Below are positions 24,912 to 33,860 of a stretch of DNA of 64,000 nucleotides, piece after piece. Numbering within the stretch: the stretch's first letter is position 1; every line of letters starts with the position of its first letter. The notes beneath the pieces are model-generated. The model saw only the letters and a program-made list of their open reading frames with translations, ran no database searches and was not told where the DNA came from. The translations under genes were made by a program, and so were the position numbers. The DNA comes from Exercitatus varius (GTDB taxonomy: Bacteria > Pseudomonadota > Gammaproteobacteria > Enterobacterales > Pasteurellaceae). Location of the stretch: assembly GCF_029577735.1 (NCBI RefSeq), contig NZ_JARQTO010000002.1, positions 1-64,000 on the forward strand. Direction: 5' to 3'.

Positions 24912-24958
24912 GAAAAGTGCGGGCAAAAAAATGAAAGTTTTTTTGCCCGCACTTTTAT
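24912..24958 (+). terminator. Terminator built from two variant uptake sequences
   Basis: AAAAGTGCGGGCAAAAAAA and its exact complement form a 19-bp stem with a 6-nt loop and a T-rich exit. Both arms carry the variant AAGTGCGGGC rather than AAGTGCGGTC. Confidence 0.9.
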
Positions 24959-24962
24959 ATTT

Positions 24963-24978
24963 TGTGACGAACATCACA
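24963..24978. promoter_or_regulatory. CRP-N binding site upstream of dld
   Basis: TGTGA-CGAACA-TCACA has both half-sites perfect. Its centre is about 76 bp before the dld start codon, so CRP-cAMP activation of D-lactate oxidation is likely. The distance to the transcription start depends on which A/T-rich -10 box is used (25001-25006 or 25011-25016). Confidence 0.75.
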
Positions 24979-25046
24979 GATTTGCTTCAATCATAACCGA
25001 TTAAATTTGTTATCATATTGTTATGTTTTCACAAAAGGACAACAAT

Positions 25047-26741
25047 ATGTCGATACAACAATTGCTTTCAACCTTAACTCAAATCGTCACGCCTTCCCAT
25101 ATTATCACCGAGCCGAGCAAAACGGAGGCGTATCGCAGCGGTTACCGTTTCGGTTCGGGAAATGCGCTGGCGGTGGTCCGTCCCGCCGATTTACTGGAAT
25201 TCTGGCGCGTGTTAAAAGCCTGCGTAGAAGAGGACGTTATTGTGATTAATCAAGCCGCGAATACGGGGCTGACGGGCGGTTCGACGCCGAGCGGTAACGA
25301 TTACGACCGACCTATTGTGATCATCAATACCATGCGCATGGACAATATTCAGGTGATCAATGATGCGCGGCAAGTAGTGTGTTTTCCCGGTTCTACGCTC
25401 AATAAATTGGAGAATGTGCTGAAACCGCACGGACGGGAACCGCATTCGGTGATTGGTTCGTCCTGCATCGGCGCTTCCGTGATCGGCGGGGTGTGCAATA
25501 ATTCGGGTGGCGCCTTGGTACAACGCGGTCCGGCATATACAGAAATGGCATTGTTTGCTCAGTTGAATGAAAACGGCGAACTGGAGCTGAAAAACCATTT
25601 AGGCATAGATTTAGGCACGACGCCGGAAGAAATACTGACGAATTTGCAAAATCACCGTTATCAGCAAAAAGATATTGAGCAAAATTGCGGGAACGGACAT
25701 GACCACAACTATTGTCATCATGTCCGCCAGGTGAACGAAGATTCGCCGGCGCGGTTTAATGCGGATCCCGCCCGCCATTACGAAGCTTCCGGCAGCGCGG
25801 GTAAGTTGGCGATTTTTGCGGTGCGTTTGGATACTTTTCCGCTGGAAAAAAATACCGCCGTGTTTTATATCGGCACCAATCAAACGTCAGTGCTCACCGA
25901 ATTACGTCGCCATATGCTTTCCGATTTTGAAGAGTTGCCGATCTCCGGCGAGTATATTCATCGCGATGCCTTCGATATTGCCGCCCGTTACGGCAAGGAT
26001 ACGTTCTGGGTGATTAAGAAATTCGGCACGGATTGGTTGCCGAAACTGTTCGCTTTAAAAGCCAATGTGGATCGCCTGAGTAAAAAGCTGCCTTTTGTGT
26101 CTGCTCATTTTAGCGATAAATTTATGCAATGGTGTTCCAAATTCATCCCCGAACATCTGCCGCAAAGCTTATGGCAGTATCGGGAGCGTTATCAACACCA
26201 TTTAATTTTAAAAATGGGCGGTAAAGGTGTTGAGGAAGCGCGCGCTTATCTGGCGGATTATTTTAAGGACGGCGACAAAGGTGCTTATTTCGAATGCAAT
26301 GCGGCGGAAACTCAGGCGGCGATGCTGCATCGTTTTGCCGTGGCTTCCGCGGCGATTCGTTATCGTGCGATTCATTCGGAAGAAGTCGAAGAAATCGTAG
26401 CGTTGGATATTGCCTTGCGCCGTAATGATCCCGATTGGTTTGAGACTCTACCGCCGGAAATTGACGCGCAAATTATGCATAAACTGTATTACGGGCATTT
26501 TATGTGCCATGTTTTTCATCAGGATTACATTATCAAGAAAGGTTGTGATTATGAAAAAGTGGAACATGATATGTTGCAGTTGCTGGATCGGCGCGGAGCG
26601 CAATATCCCGCCGAGCATAACGTCGGACACTTATATGAAGCGAAACCGGCGCTACGGAAATTTTATAAAGCGCTGGATCCGACTAACAGTTTTAATCCGG
26701 GAATAGGTAAAACCTCGAAGAAAAAATTCTGGCAGGAATAA
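25047..26741 (+). CDS. dld: Quinone-dependent D-lactate dehydrogenase
   Basis: The 564-residue FAD enzyme oxidises D-lactate to pyruvate and passes electrons to membrane quinones. The FAD-binding region shows VVRPADLLEFWRVLKAC, NTGLTGGSTPSG and IGASVIGGVCNNSGG, and the C-terminal Dld-specific domain has HHLILKMGG, YFECNAAETQAAMLHRF, CHVFHQDY and the terminal FNPGIGKTSK. I chose ATG 25047 with AAAGGA upstream over the ATG at 25023. A perfect CRP site lies upstream. Its D-lactate could come from fermentation or from the medium. Confidence 0.96.
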   Translation: MSIQQLLSTLTQIVTPSHIITEPSKTEAYRSGYRFGSGNALAVVRPADLLEFWRVLKACVEEDVIVINQAANTGLTGGSTPSGNDYDRPIVIINTMRMDNIQVINDARQVVCFPGSTLNKLENVLKPHGREPHSVIGSSCIGASVIGGVCNNSGGALVQRGPAYTEMALFAQLNENGELELKNHLGIDLGTTPEEILTNLQNHRYQQKDIEQNCGNGHDHNYCHHVRQVNEDSPARFNADPARHYEASGSAGKLAIFAVRLDTFPLEKNTAVFYIGTNQTSVLTELRRHMLSDFEELPISGEYIHRDAFDIAARYGKDTFWVIKKFGTDWLPKLFALKANVDRLSKKLPFVSAHFSDKFMQWCSKFIPEHLPQSLWQYRERYQHHLILKMGGKGVEEARAYLADYFKDGDKGAYFECNAAETQAAMLHRFAVASAAIRYRAIHSEEVEEIVALDIALRRNDPDWFETLPPEIDAQIMHKLYYGHFMCHVFHQDYIIKKGCDYEKVEHDMLQLLDRRGAQYPAEHNVGHLYEAKPALRKFYKALDPTNSFNPGIGKTSKKKFWQE

Positions 26742-26763
26742 TGCTTTTTAATGAATAACGAAT

Positions 26764-26803
26764 AAAAATCGCCATTGACCGCTGAAACGGCAATGGCGAT
26801 TTT
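26764..26803. terminator. Bidirectional terminator after dld
   Basis: AAAATCGCCATTG and CAATGGCGATTTT form a 13-bp stem, with CCG/CGG also pairing in the loop. It lies between dld and the convergent membrane-protein gene. Confidence 0.88.
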
Positions 26804-26816
26804 CACATTTTATTCA

Positions 26817-27425
26817 TCAAGCCTTGCTTCTAATATATTTTATGCAGGAGAAGCACATAATGGAGTAGCCTAATAACTCCGTGTATTCTTCCGCAATATT
26901 TTTTACGATGCGAGGATACGCGTAATAGAAAATTGAACGCCAAAGCCAACTCATGCCGATAAGACGGGAGATCACCAATACCAGCAATAAACCGATGATG
27001 AAACTGTAAAATTCTTTGGATTGAGTAAAATCCGTTAAGGCGTTTAAGGTTTCGGTTTCATTTAGTAAGGCGTAAACTACGGCAAAAGTGGCAATCGGGG
27101 CGGCAAAAAGGCTCCAGCTACCGTGATAAATAAGCATGTCGAATATGTTATCCGTCTCGCGGATCAGCATGGTAAGAAAGAAAAATCCCATTAATAAGAA
27201 CCCGCTGCGCGCTTCCTTATGTCGGTGAGCCTGCCGAAAAAATAAAACGCTGAGTATGATAAGGAAAATATCCTGACAATATTCCACGACGGATTCTTCA
27301 CCGACGGAATTTTGAAGATAAACGGTGTCGACCAGTAATGCCGCGAAAGGAATAACCGAAGCGGCTAAAAAATATAGGGTGACGTATAAACTTTGACAAA
27401 ATAATCGAGCTTGTATTTTTGGCAT
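26817..27425 (-). CDS. Putative multi-pass membrane protein of unknown function
   Basis: I do not recognise this 202-residue protein. It has five or six hydrophobic segments, roughly at 12-34, 48-62, 74-90, 102-120, 138-160 and 185-197. Charged residues stand between the helices, and RETDNIFD (about residues 88-95) lies next to a predicted membrane edge. There is no signal peptide cleavage site or enzymatic motif. It lies 30 bp downstream of recF in the dnaA-dnaN-recF direction, the place where gyrB stands in many bacteria, and may be read from that transcript. Codon use looks like that of its neighbours. Confidence 0.7.
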   Translation of the reverse strand: MPKIQARLFCQSLYVTLYFLAASVIPFAALLVDTVYLQNSVGEESVVEYCQDIFLIILSVLFFRQAHRHKEARSGFLLMGFFFLTMLIRETDNIFDMLIYHGSWSLFAAPIATFAVVYALLNETETLNALTDFTQSKEFYSFIIGLLLVLVISRLIGMSWLWRSIFYYAYPRIVKNIAEEYTELLGYSIMCFSCIKYIRSKA

Positions 27426-27455
27426 AAGACTAAGGTTCGGTCAATTAAACGGTTG

Positions 27456-28532
27456 TTACAATGAAATTATACCGTTATTTACGGAAAAAGTGCGGTGCTT
27501 TTCCGGCTGCATTTGTTTAAGCTGCTCCGCGGTAATTGCCGTAATGAAAACTTGAGAATGACTTTTTTGTAAACGTTCGGCTAACAGCGCGCGTCTGGTT
27601 TCGTCCAGTTCGGAGGCAAAATCGTCGATTAAAAAAATACAGGCGCGTTTTTTTTGCGCCATCAAATGTTCGCCTTGCGCCAGGCGTAACGCACACATCA
27701 GCAATTTTAGCTGGCCGCGGGAAAGCACGTCTTCGACAGGCAATCCGTTGGCTTTAAAACGGAAATCGGCTTTCTGCGGACCGGAAACCGTATAGCCGAT
27801 ATGCTTGTCTCGGGCAAAATTTTCACGCAATAAATCGCCGTAGTCCGTATTTTTATCCCAACCTTGGTGAAAGCTCACCTGAATGTCCAATTCGGGCAGA
27901 AATGAACGACAGGTTTGCTCGATTTCCGGACGTAAAGCTTCCGCATAATGAGCACGCCAAAGGCTAACCTGATGGGCTAATTTAGCGAGCTCCACATCCC
28001 AAATATGTAAATCCGCGTAATCGTTGGTTTGTTGCAATGCTGCGTTTCGCTGCCTGAGCAAGCGGTTTAACGCCGACCAGGCGGAATGGAAACTCGGTTG
28101 GTGGTGAAACAAACCCCAGTCCAGAAATGCCCGGCGGTAAGCCGGCCCGCCGTTAAGCAAAGTGAGCCCTTCCGGCGTAATGATTTGCATGGGCAGCAAA
28201 TGCGCCAAATCGGAAATTTTATTACCGTCTTCACCGTTGATTTTTACGATGGTCAGCCCTTCTTTGCGTTGTTTTTGCAGCCCCACCGACCATTCGTGTT
28301 GTTGCTCCCGAATGCGTCCGTGCAGAGTAAAATAAGGTTTGTCGTAGGTGATAATCCGCGTGGTGACCGAACTCTTAAAGGAACGCCCGTGCCCGAGATA
28401 GAAAATACTTTCCAGTAAACTGGTTTTTCCGCTGCCGTTATTGCCCACCAGAAAGTTAAAGCCGTGGTCGAATTCCAGATCCACGGCAGCTAAATTACGG
28501 AAGTTCTCAATAATTAAACGTGAAATAGCCAT
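27456..28532 (-). CDS. recF: DNA replication and repair protein RecF
   Basis: A 358-residue SMC-like ATPase that helps load RecA at gaps during replication repair. Walker A is GNNGSGKT (30-37), the ABC-type signature is LSRGQLKLL near residue 270 and Walker B is FLIDDFASELD near 305. It lies 30 bp after dnaN in the conserved dnaA-dnaN-recF order. A USS near 28534 sits in the gap before its start, and another occurs near 27487 inside the 3' end. Confidence 0.97.
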   Translation of the reverse strand: MAISRLIIENFRNLAAVDLEFDHGFNFLVGNNGSGKTSLLESIFYLGHGRSFKSSVTTRIITYDKPYFTLHGRIREQQHEWSVGLQKQRKEGLTIVKINGEDGNKISDLAHLLPMQIITPEGLTLLNGGPAYRRAFLDWGLFHHQPSFHSAWSALNRLLRQRNAALQQTNDYADLHIWDVELAKLAHQVSLWRAHYAEALRPEIEQTCRSFLPELDIQVSFHQGWDKNTDYGDLLRENFARDKHIGYTVSGPQKADFRFKANGLPVEDVLSRGQLKLLMCALRLAQGEHLMAQKKRACIFLIDDFASELDETRRALLAERLQKSHSQVFITAITAEQLKQMQPEKHRTFSVNNGIISL

Positions 28533-28562
28533 TAAAGTGCGGTCAAAAATTTGAACGTTTTT

Positions 28563-29663
28563 TTAAAGTTTCATCGGCATAATGACGTATTCGGCCGTAT
28601 TATCTTCGCAATCTTCGATTAAACAGCTTGACGAAGCATCCGTAAAACGCACGCGAACACGACGGCATTTCAACGCATTCAACACGTCCAACACATAACT
28701 GACGTTGAAACCAATCTCGATCGGTTCGCTTTGATAGGAGACATCGAGGATTTCCTCCACTTCCTCTTGTTCCGGATTTTTTGCCGTAATGGTTAATTGG
28801 TTTTGATTGAGCTCCAAACGCACGGTGCGCACTTTCTCGCTGGAAAGAATGGAGGCGCGAACAAAAGATTGTTTTAAACTTTCCCAATCCGATTCTAAAA
28901 TACGATCGGCATTGCGCGGCAAGACGCGTCGATAATCCGGGAAACGCCCGTCGATAAGTTTTGAGGTGAATACCACGGAACCTAATTCGACGCGGAAATT
29001 ATTGGTGCCGATTTGTAAACGGGCGGGCTGTTCGCTGGCGGCGTCCAGTAACCGCGCCAATTCCAGCACGCCTTTGCGCGGCAGAATAACGGAGTGATTT
29101 TGCAAATCCTGATCTAACTCGATGGTACAAACCGCAAGGCGGTGTCCGTCTGTCGCCACAGTACGCAGCAAATTATCTTCCGTTTCAAATTTCATGCCGT
29201 TTAAGAAATAACGGGCATCGTTGTTTGCCATGGAAAATTGGGTGGCTTCAATTAAACGGCGTATCGTCGCCTGACTGACGGTGAAATCCACTTCCGATTG
29301 CCAGTCGGCGAGATTCGGGTATTCCTCGGCGGGAAATGTCGCCAGATTAAATGTGGTGCGACCGGAACGAACAATTGCGCGATCTTCTTCGAAATCCACC
29401 GTAATGACGGCATTTTCGGGTAAACTGCGACAAATATCCAGGAATTTTCTGGCCGGAATGGTAAAGGTGCCTTCGCCTGCGCTGTCCAATTGCGCTTGGG
29501 CGGATAATTCCACTTCCAGATCCGTGCCGGTGATGGTTAAGCGGTTGCCTTCAATTTGTAACAAAACATTGTTCAGCACAGGAACATTAGGGCGAGAGCT
29601 TAATACGCCGCAGACCTGTTGTAACGGTTTTAACAGATTTTCTCTTGAAACGATAAACTGCAT
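28563..29663 (-). CDS. dnaN: DNA polymerase III beta subunit (sliding clamp)
   Basis: A 366-residue protein, the length of E. coli DnaN (366). Three repeated clamp domains of about 120 residues form a dimeric ring around DNA. The start MQFIVSRENLLKPLQQVCGVL and the end ENTAEYVIMPMKL, which forms part of the cleft that binds partner peptides, are typical. The Shine-Dalgarno sequence GGGAG precedes the ATG, and dnaA ends 17 bp upstream. Confidence 0.98.
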   Translation of the reverse strand: MQFIVSRENLLKPLQQVCGVLSSRPNVPVLNNVLLQIEGNRLTITGTDLEVELSAQAQLDSAGEGTFTIPARKFLDICRSLPENAVITVDFEEDRAIVRSGRTTFNLATFPAEEYPNLADWQSEVDFTVSQATIRRLIEATQFSMANNDARYFLNGMKFETEDNLLRTVATDGHRLAVCTIELDQDLQNHSVILPRKGVLELARLLDAASEQPARLQIGTNNFRVELGSVVFTSKLIDGRFPDYRRVLPRNADRILESDWESLKQSFVRASILSSEKVRTVRLELNQNQLTITAKNPEQEEVEEILDVSYQSEPIEIGFNVSYVLDVLNALKCRRVRVRFTDASSSCLIEDCEDNTAEYVIMPMKL

Positions 29664-29680
29664 GGTTTTCTCCCTGATTC

Positions 29681-31051
29681 TTATGCGGATAACGTACGGA
29701 TTAAATTTGACCAGTCTTCTTGAATACTGCTGTCGGTTTCCCGTAACTCCTGAATTTTATCACAAGCGTAAATAACGGTGGTATGGTCTTTGCCGCCGAA
29801 ATTTTTACCGATTTCAGGGAAACTGCGGTTGGTCAGCTCTTTTGCCAGCGCCATTGCCAGTTGACGCGGACGGGCTACGGAACGGGAACGGTTTTTCGAG
29901 TTCAAATCGGAAACTTTGATGCGATAATATTCCGCCACGACTTTCTGAATGTTATCAATGGTCACTAACTTGTCTTGTAACGCCAGCATATCTTTTAAAG
30001 TGTCGCGCACAAAATCAATGGTAATGGTTTTACCGGTAAATTCGGCGTTGGCGATAACTCGATTCAGGGCGCCTTCCAGTTCCCGTACGTGGGTGCGTAA
30101 TTTCTGGCCGATGAAAAATGCCACTTCTTCCGTTAAATTTACGCCGCGTTCTTCGGCTTTTTTCATCAAAATCGCGACGCGCGTCTCTAATTCGGGCGGT
30201 TCGATGGCGACGCTAAGTCCCCAGCTGAAACGGGATTTTAAACGATCTTCGATTTTTTCGATTTCCCGCGGGTAGCGATCCGAGGTCAAAATGATTTGTT
30301 TTTCGCCTTCGAATAAGTTGTTGAAAGTATTAAAGAATTCTTCTTGAGTGAGTTCTTTCCCCGCAAAGAACTGGATATCGTCGATAAGCAATGCGTCCAG
30401 ATTGCGATAAAATTTCTTAAAATTTTCCGCGGCGCCTAATTTTGTGGCTTTTACATATTCTTGTACAAAACGTTCCGCATGAATGTAAAGTACGCGAGCG
30501 CTCGGATTGTTGGCCAGAATGCCGTTACCTACGGCGTGTAACAAATGCGTTTTGCCTAATCCCGTGCCACCGTATAAAAACAGCGGATTCGCGGTTTTGT
30601 CACCCGGATTGTTGGCGACTTTAATACCCACTGCGCGGGCCAGTTGGTTGGATTTTCCTTCCACAAAATTTTCAAACAGATGATTGCCGTTCAAGCCGGT
30701 TTTAAATTCAACGGGCTGAAAATCTTGCTCGGAATTGACCGCACTTTCCGAATTTTGCTTGGCGCCGGCAGAGGTTACGTTTTCTTTAGGCGCGGGCTTA
30801 ACACCTTCCACCAGTTTCACGACGAAATCGGGATTTCCCGTTAATTGACGGGCAAGTTTGGTGATGTCCGACAAATAATTGTTTTCGACCCACTGGCGGC
30901 TGAAAAAATTTTGTACGTAAATGGTCAGTTGATTGGGAGACGAAATATCCGCCTGTAACGGACGCAGCCACATTTGGAATTTGTCCGCAGGCACTTGATC
31001 TTGCAGTTGGAGCAGGCAGTCGGCCCATAATGAAGAAATATTACGGTTCAT
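29681..31051 (-). CDS. dnaA: Chromosomal replication initiator DnaA
   Basis: A 456-residue AAA+ initiator that binds DnaA boxes and opens the replication origin. Domain I is the N-terminal ISSLWADCLLQLQDQVPADKFQMWLRPL region. The AAA+ core has Walker A GGTGLGKTH and Walker B LLIDDIQFF. Domain IV ends with the box-recognition signature GGKDHTTVIYACDKI. The linker domain II (about residues 88-115) is short and carries an in-frame USS near 30738. No Shine-Dalgarno sequence is evident. rpmH diverges upstream. Confidence 0.98.
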   Translation of the reverse strand: MNRNISSLWADCLLQLQDQVPADKFQMWLRPLQADISSPNQLTIYVQNFFSRQWVENNYLSDITKLARQLTGNPDFVVKLVEGVKPAPKENVTSAGAKQNSESAVNSEQDFQPVEFKTGLNGNHLFENFVEGKSNQLARAVGIKVANNPGDKTANPLFLYGGTGLGKTHLLHAVGNGILANNPSARVLYIHAERFVQEYVKATKLGAAENFKKFYRNLDALLIDDIQFFAGKELTQEEFFNTFNNLFEGEKQIILTSDRYPREIEKIEDRLKSRFSWGLSVAIEPPELETRVAILMKKAEERGVNLTEEVAFFIGQKLRTHVRELEGALNRVIANAEFTGKTITIDFVRDTLKDMLALQDKLVTIDNIQKVVAEYYRIKVSDLNSKNRSRSVARPRQLAMALAKELTNRSFPEIGKNFGGKDHTTVIYACDKIQELRETDSSIQEDWSNLIRTLSA

Positions 31052-31402
31052 TTTATCTTTATTATCATAGGATTAACGAAACAGACCCAAAAGCGCGGTC
31101 GAAATTGTTTACGATTTTACCTTAAAACCGACAAAAGATCTTGTGAAAAGGATCAAAAAAATGACTTGAGATTTTTCCCGGAAAACGTATAATTCGACCA
31201 CGCTTTTTATGCGTGAGACCGGTAAAAATGCAAATATCCGCCGGATTTCGCCTATTCATATTTGACGAACGCCGAATTTATCAGTAGAATTCCGTTCCTA
31301 TTTTTTGAATAACCTTGTTTTCAAGTAATAGTTTTGTTCGCTTTGGCTTTCAGTGCGAATAAAGCGATCAATGCAATAACTTTTGATTTAGGTAGATTTA
31401 AT
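31052..31402. other. dnaA-rpmH divergent intergenic region
   Basis: This 351-bp A/T-rich gap holds the rpmH promoter and, presumably, the dnaA promoter. Two GATC sites lie close together at about 31138 and 31151. I find no TTATCCACA-type DnaA box, so I do not call an origin here. A degenerate USS (AAGCGCGGT) is at about 31093. Confidence 0.6.
31166..31193 (+). promoter_or_regulatory. Promoter of rpmH
   Basis: TTGAGA (31166-31171) and TATAAT (31188-31193) are 16 bp apart. The promoter is about 210 bp ahead of rpmH, so the mRNA has a long leader. Confidence 0.7.
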
Positions 31403-31537
31403 ATGAAACGTACATTTCAACCATCTGTATTAAAACGTAGCCGTACTCACGGTTTCCGTGCTCGTATGGCGACTAAAAGCGGTCGTCAGGTTTTAGCCCG
31501 TCGTCGCGCTAAAGGTCGTAAAGTTTTATCGGCTTAA
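31403..31537 (+). CDS. rpmH: 50S ribosomal protein L34
   Basis: The 44-residue, very basic bL34 protein starts MKRTFQPSVLKRSRTHGFRARM and ends RKVLSA. It is the first gene of rpmH-rnpA-yidD-yidC, the order found in nearly all bacteria next to dnaA. A longer in-frame reading from 31334 is not supported, since L34 lengths are strictly conserved. Confidence 0.98.
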   Translation: MKRTFQPSVLKRSRTHGFRARMATKSGRQVLARRRAKGRKVLSA

Positions 31538-31550
31538 TTATTAATCTCGC

Positions 31551-31925
31551 GTGATTAAGCAAAGTCTGAACTTTCATCGGGGGCTACGTTTGTTAGCCCC
31601 TGAGCATTTTAAGCACGTCTTTCAGAATCCTCAACGCGCTTCGACTCCCGAAGTCACTATTCTTGCTCGCCCCAATTCGGTCGGAAATCCTCGTTTAGGA
31701 TTAACCGTCGCTAAAAAACATTTAAAACGCGCTCATGATCGTAATCGTATCAAACGATTGTGTCGCGAAAGCTTTCGGCTTTTGCAGCATGAATTGCCGA
31801 ATTATGATTTTGTAATTGTGGCGAAAGCGGGGATCGGTAAATTAGACAATCCGGAATTTACGGCAAATTTGGCTAAATTATGGCAACGTCACATTCGCTT
31901 GGCGAAAAAGTCCTCATCAAGCTGA
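31551..31925 (+). CDS. rnpA: Ribonuclease P protein component
   Basis: A 124-residue basic protein that assists the RNase P RNA in cutting 5' leaders from tRNA precursors. It has the family signature KRAHDRNRIKRLCRESFR near residues 57-74. The start is GTG at 31551, 13 bp after rpmH, in line with close relatives. The 3' end overlaps yidD by 46 bp in another frame. Confidence 0.95.
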   Translation: MIKQSLNFHRGLRLLAPEHFKHVFQNPQRASTPEVTILARPNSVGNPRLGLTVAKKHLKRAHDRNRIKRLCRESFRLLQHELPNYDFVIVAKAGIGKLDNPEFTANLAKLWQRHIRLAKKSSSS

Positions 31926-32146
31926 TCCGTTTTTATCAGATCGTTATCAGTCCGCTGATCGGACCGCGTTGTCGGTTTGTACCGACCTGTTCCTGTTACG
32001 GTTTAGAAGCGATAAAAACTCACGGAGCAGCAAGAGGTGCTTGGCTTACGCTTAAACGTATATTAAAATGTCACCCTTTGAATGCGGGTGGTTACGATCC
32101 AGTGCCGCCTAAATCTGACAATCACTCCAAAGAGAACAAAAAATGA
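31880..32146 (+). CDS. yidD: Membrane protein insertion efficiency factor YidD
   Basis: An 88-residue protein with the invariant cysteine-rich segment PRCRFVPTCSCYGLEAIKTHG and HPLNAGGYDPVP. YidD is a small membrane-associated protein thought to help YidC. The start MATSHSLGEK gives a 46-bp overlap with rnpA; the same overlap and N-terminus occur in H. influenzae. Its stop overlaps the yidC start as ATGA, indicating translational coupling. Confidence 0.94.
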   Translation: MATSHSLGEKVLIKLIRFYQIVISPLIGPRCRFVPTCSCYGLEAIKTHGAARGAWLTLKRILKCHPLNAGGYDPVPPKSDNHSKENKK

Positions 32147-33756
32147 ATTCCAGCCGTAGCTTATTAGCGCTCGCTTTACTTTTTATTTCGTTCCTGGTTT
32201 ATCAGCAATGGGAAATGGACAAAGCGCCAAAACCCGTTGTTCAGGAAACAAGGGTTTCGCAATCCGATACGCCGAACAGTTCGTCAACTTCAACTTCTGC
32301 GGTGGACAGCCAGGCAAAAGGCCGTGTGATTACTTTGCAGAATGATGTATTCCGTCTGAAAGTGGATACGCTCGGTGGTGACGTGATCGAAAGCGAATTG
32401 TTAAATTATGCGCAAGAATTAAACAGTGAAAAACGTTTCACCTTATTGGAAAACCAAAACGGCACCACTTATATCGCACAAAGCGGTTTAGTGGGTAAGA
32501 ACGGTATCGACAGCGCGGCAGGACGTGCGGATTATCAGGTTGACGGCGACAATTTCGTGTTAGCCGACGGTCAGGACGAATTAAGCGTACCCTTTACCTT
32601 TGAAAAAGACGGCGTGACTTATCGCAAAATCTTCGTATTAAAACGCGGTTCTTACGATATCGGGGTGAATTATGAAATTCGCAACCAAAGCGGTGAAGCG
32701 ATTGAAGTTCAGCCTTACGGTCAGTTAAAACATACGTTGGTGGAAAGTTCCGGCAGCATGGCCATGCCGACTTATACCGGCGGCGCTTATTCCTCTTCGG
32801 AAACCAATTACAAAAAATATAGTTTTGATGATATGAAGAGCGCCAATCTTTCGATTGACACTAAAGCCGGTTGGGTCGCCGTATTGCAGCACTATTTCGT
32901 GTCCGCCTGGATTCCGAACCAGGATGCGGATAATCAGCTTTATACCAGTACCAATAACGGCATGGGTTTCATCGGTTTTCGCGGTCCGGCGGTAACGGTT
33001 CCGGCAGGCGCGACGGAAACGTTGAAAACTTCCCTTTGGACCGGTCCGAAACTGCAAAACCAAATGGGTAAAGTGGCCGAACATTTAGACTTAACCGTGG
33101 ATTACGGTTGGGCGTGGTTCATAGCCAAACCGTTGTTTGCCTTATTAACCTTTATTCAAAGCATAGTCAGCAACTGGGGCTTGGCGATTATCGGGGTAAC
33201 CTTGGTGGTGAAAGCCATTTTGTATCCGTTAACCAAAGCACAATACACTTCCATGGCTAAAATGCGTATGTTGCAGCCTAAATTGCAGGAAATGCGCGAA
33301 CGTTTCGGCGATGATCGTCAGCGGATGAGCCAGGAAATGATGAAGCTTTATAAAGAAGAAAAAGTCAATCCGTTAGGCGGTTGTTTGCCGTTATTAATCC
33401 AAATGCCGATTTTCATCGCATTATATTGGACGTTTATGGAAGCGGTGGAATTGCGTCATGCGCCGTTCTTCGGCTGGATTCAGGATTTATCGGCTCAGGA
33501 TCCGTACTACATTCTGCCGTTGCTCATGGGCGCTTCCATGTTCCTGTTGCAAAAATTATCCCCGACTCCGGTGGCGGATCCGATGCAGCAAAAAGTGATG
33601 AATTTTATGCCGGTGATCTTTACCGTGTTCTTTCTCTGGTTCCCGGCGGGCCTGGTGTTGTATTGGTTGGTGTCAAACGTCATCACTATCATTCAACAAC
33701 AATTAATCTATCGCGGATTAGAGAAAAAAGGGCTGCATTCCCGTAAATCCAAATAA
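32143..33756 (+). CDS. yidC: Membrane protein insertase YidC
   Basis: A 537-residue inner-membrane insertase that works alone or with SecYEG. The first membrane helix is at residues 5-20, then a large periplasmic beta domain (about 60-330), then the conserved five-helix core with GWGLAII, MAKMRMLQPKLQEMRERFGDD, GGCLPLLIQMPIFIALYW and VLYWLVSNVITIIQQ. This length is normal for Gram-negative YidC. It closes the rpmH operon; mnmE, which follows in E. coli, is absent here, and a strong terminator stands instead. Confidence 0.98.
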   Translation: MNSSRSLLALALLFISFLVYQQWEMDKAPKPVVQETRVSQSDTPNSSSTSTSAVDSQAKGRVITLQNDVFRLKVDTLGGDVIESELLNYAQELNSEKRFTLLENQNGTTYIAQSGLVGKNGIDSAAGRADYQVDGDNFVLADGQDELSVPFTFEKDGVTYRKIFVLKRGSYDIGVNYEIRNQSGEAIEVQPYGQLKHTLVESSGSMAMPTYTGGAYSSSETNYKKYSFDDMKSANLSIDTKAGWVAVLQHYFVSAWIPNQDADNQLYTSTNNGMGFIGFRGPAVTVPAGATETLKTSLWTGPKLQNQMGKVAEHLDLTVDYGWAWFIAKPLFALLTFIQSIVSNWGLAIIGVTLVVKAILYPLTKAQYTSMAKMRMLQPKLQEMRERFGDDRQRMSQEMMKLYKEEKVNPLGGCLPLLIQMPIFIALYWTFMEAVELRHAPFFGWIQDLSAQDPYYILPLLMGASMFLLQKLSPTPVADPMQQKVMNFMPVIFTVFFLWFPAGLVLYWLVSNVITIIQQQLIYRGLEKKGLHSRKSK

Positions 33757-33766
33757 CCGATAAAAT

Positions 33767-33792
33767 AAAAGGCATCGAAAGATGCCTTTTTT
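33767..33792 (+). terminator. Terminator of the rpmH-yidC operon
   Basis: AAAAGGCATC-GAAA-GATGCCTTTTTT is a perfect stem with a GNRA-type tetraloop and a T run. Confidence 0.92.
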
Positions 33793-33860
33793 GTTGTAAA
33801 TTTTGCAGCGGTTGTAAATCAAAAAACTTTGCATTTTTTGCCCGCACTTTTAGGCTGAAA

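Noticed and set aside
31052..31402. Replication origin next to dnaA
   Set aside because: No TTATCCACA-type DnaA boxes or clear 13-mer array found; only two GATC sites and promoter elements. In the related H. influenzae the origin is not at dnaA.
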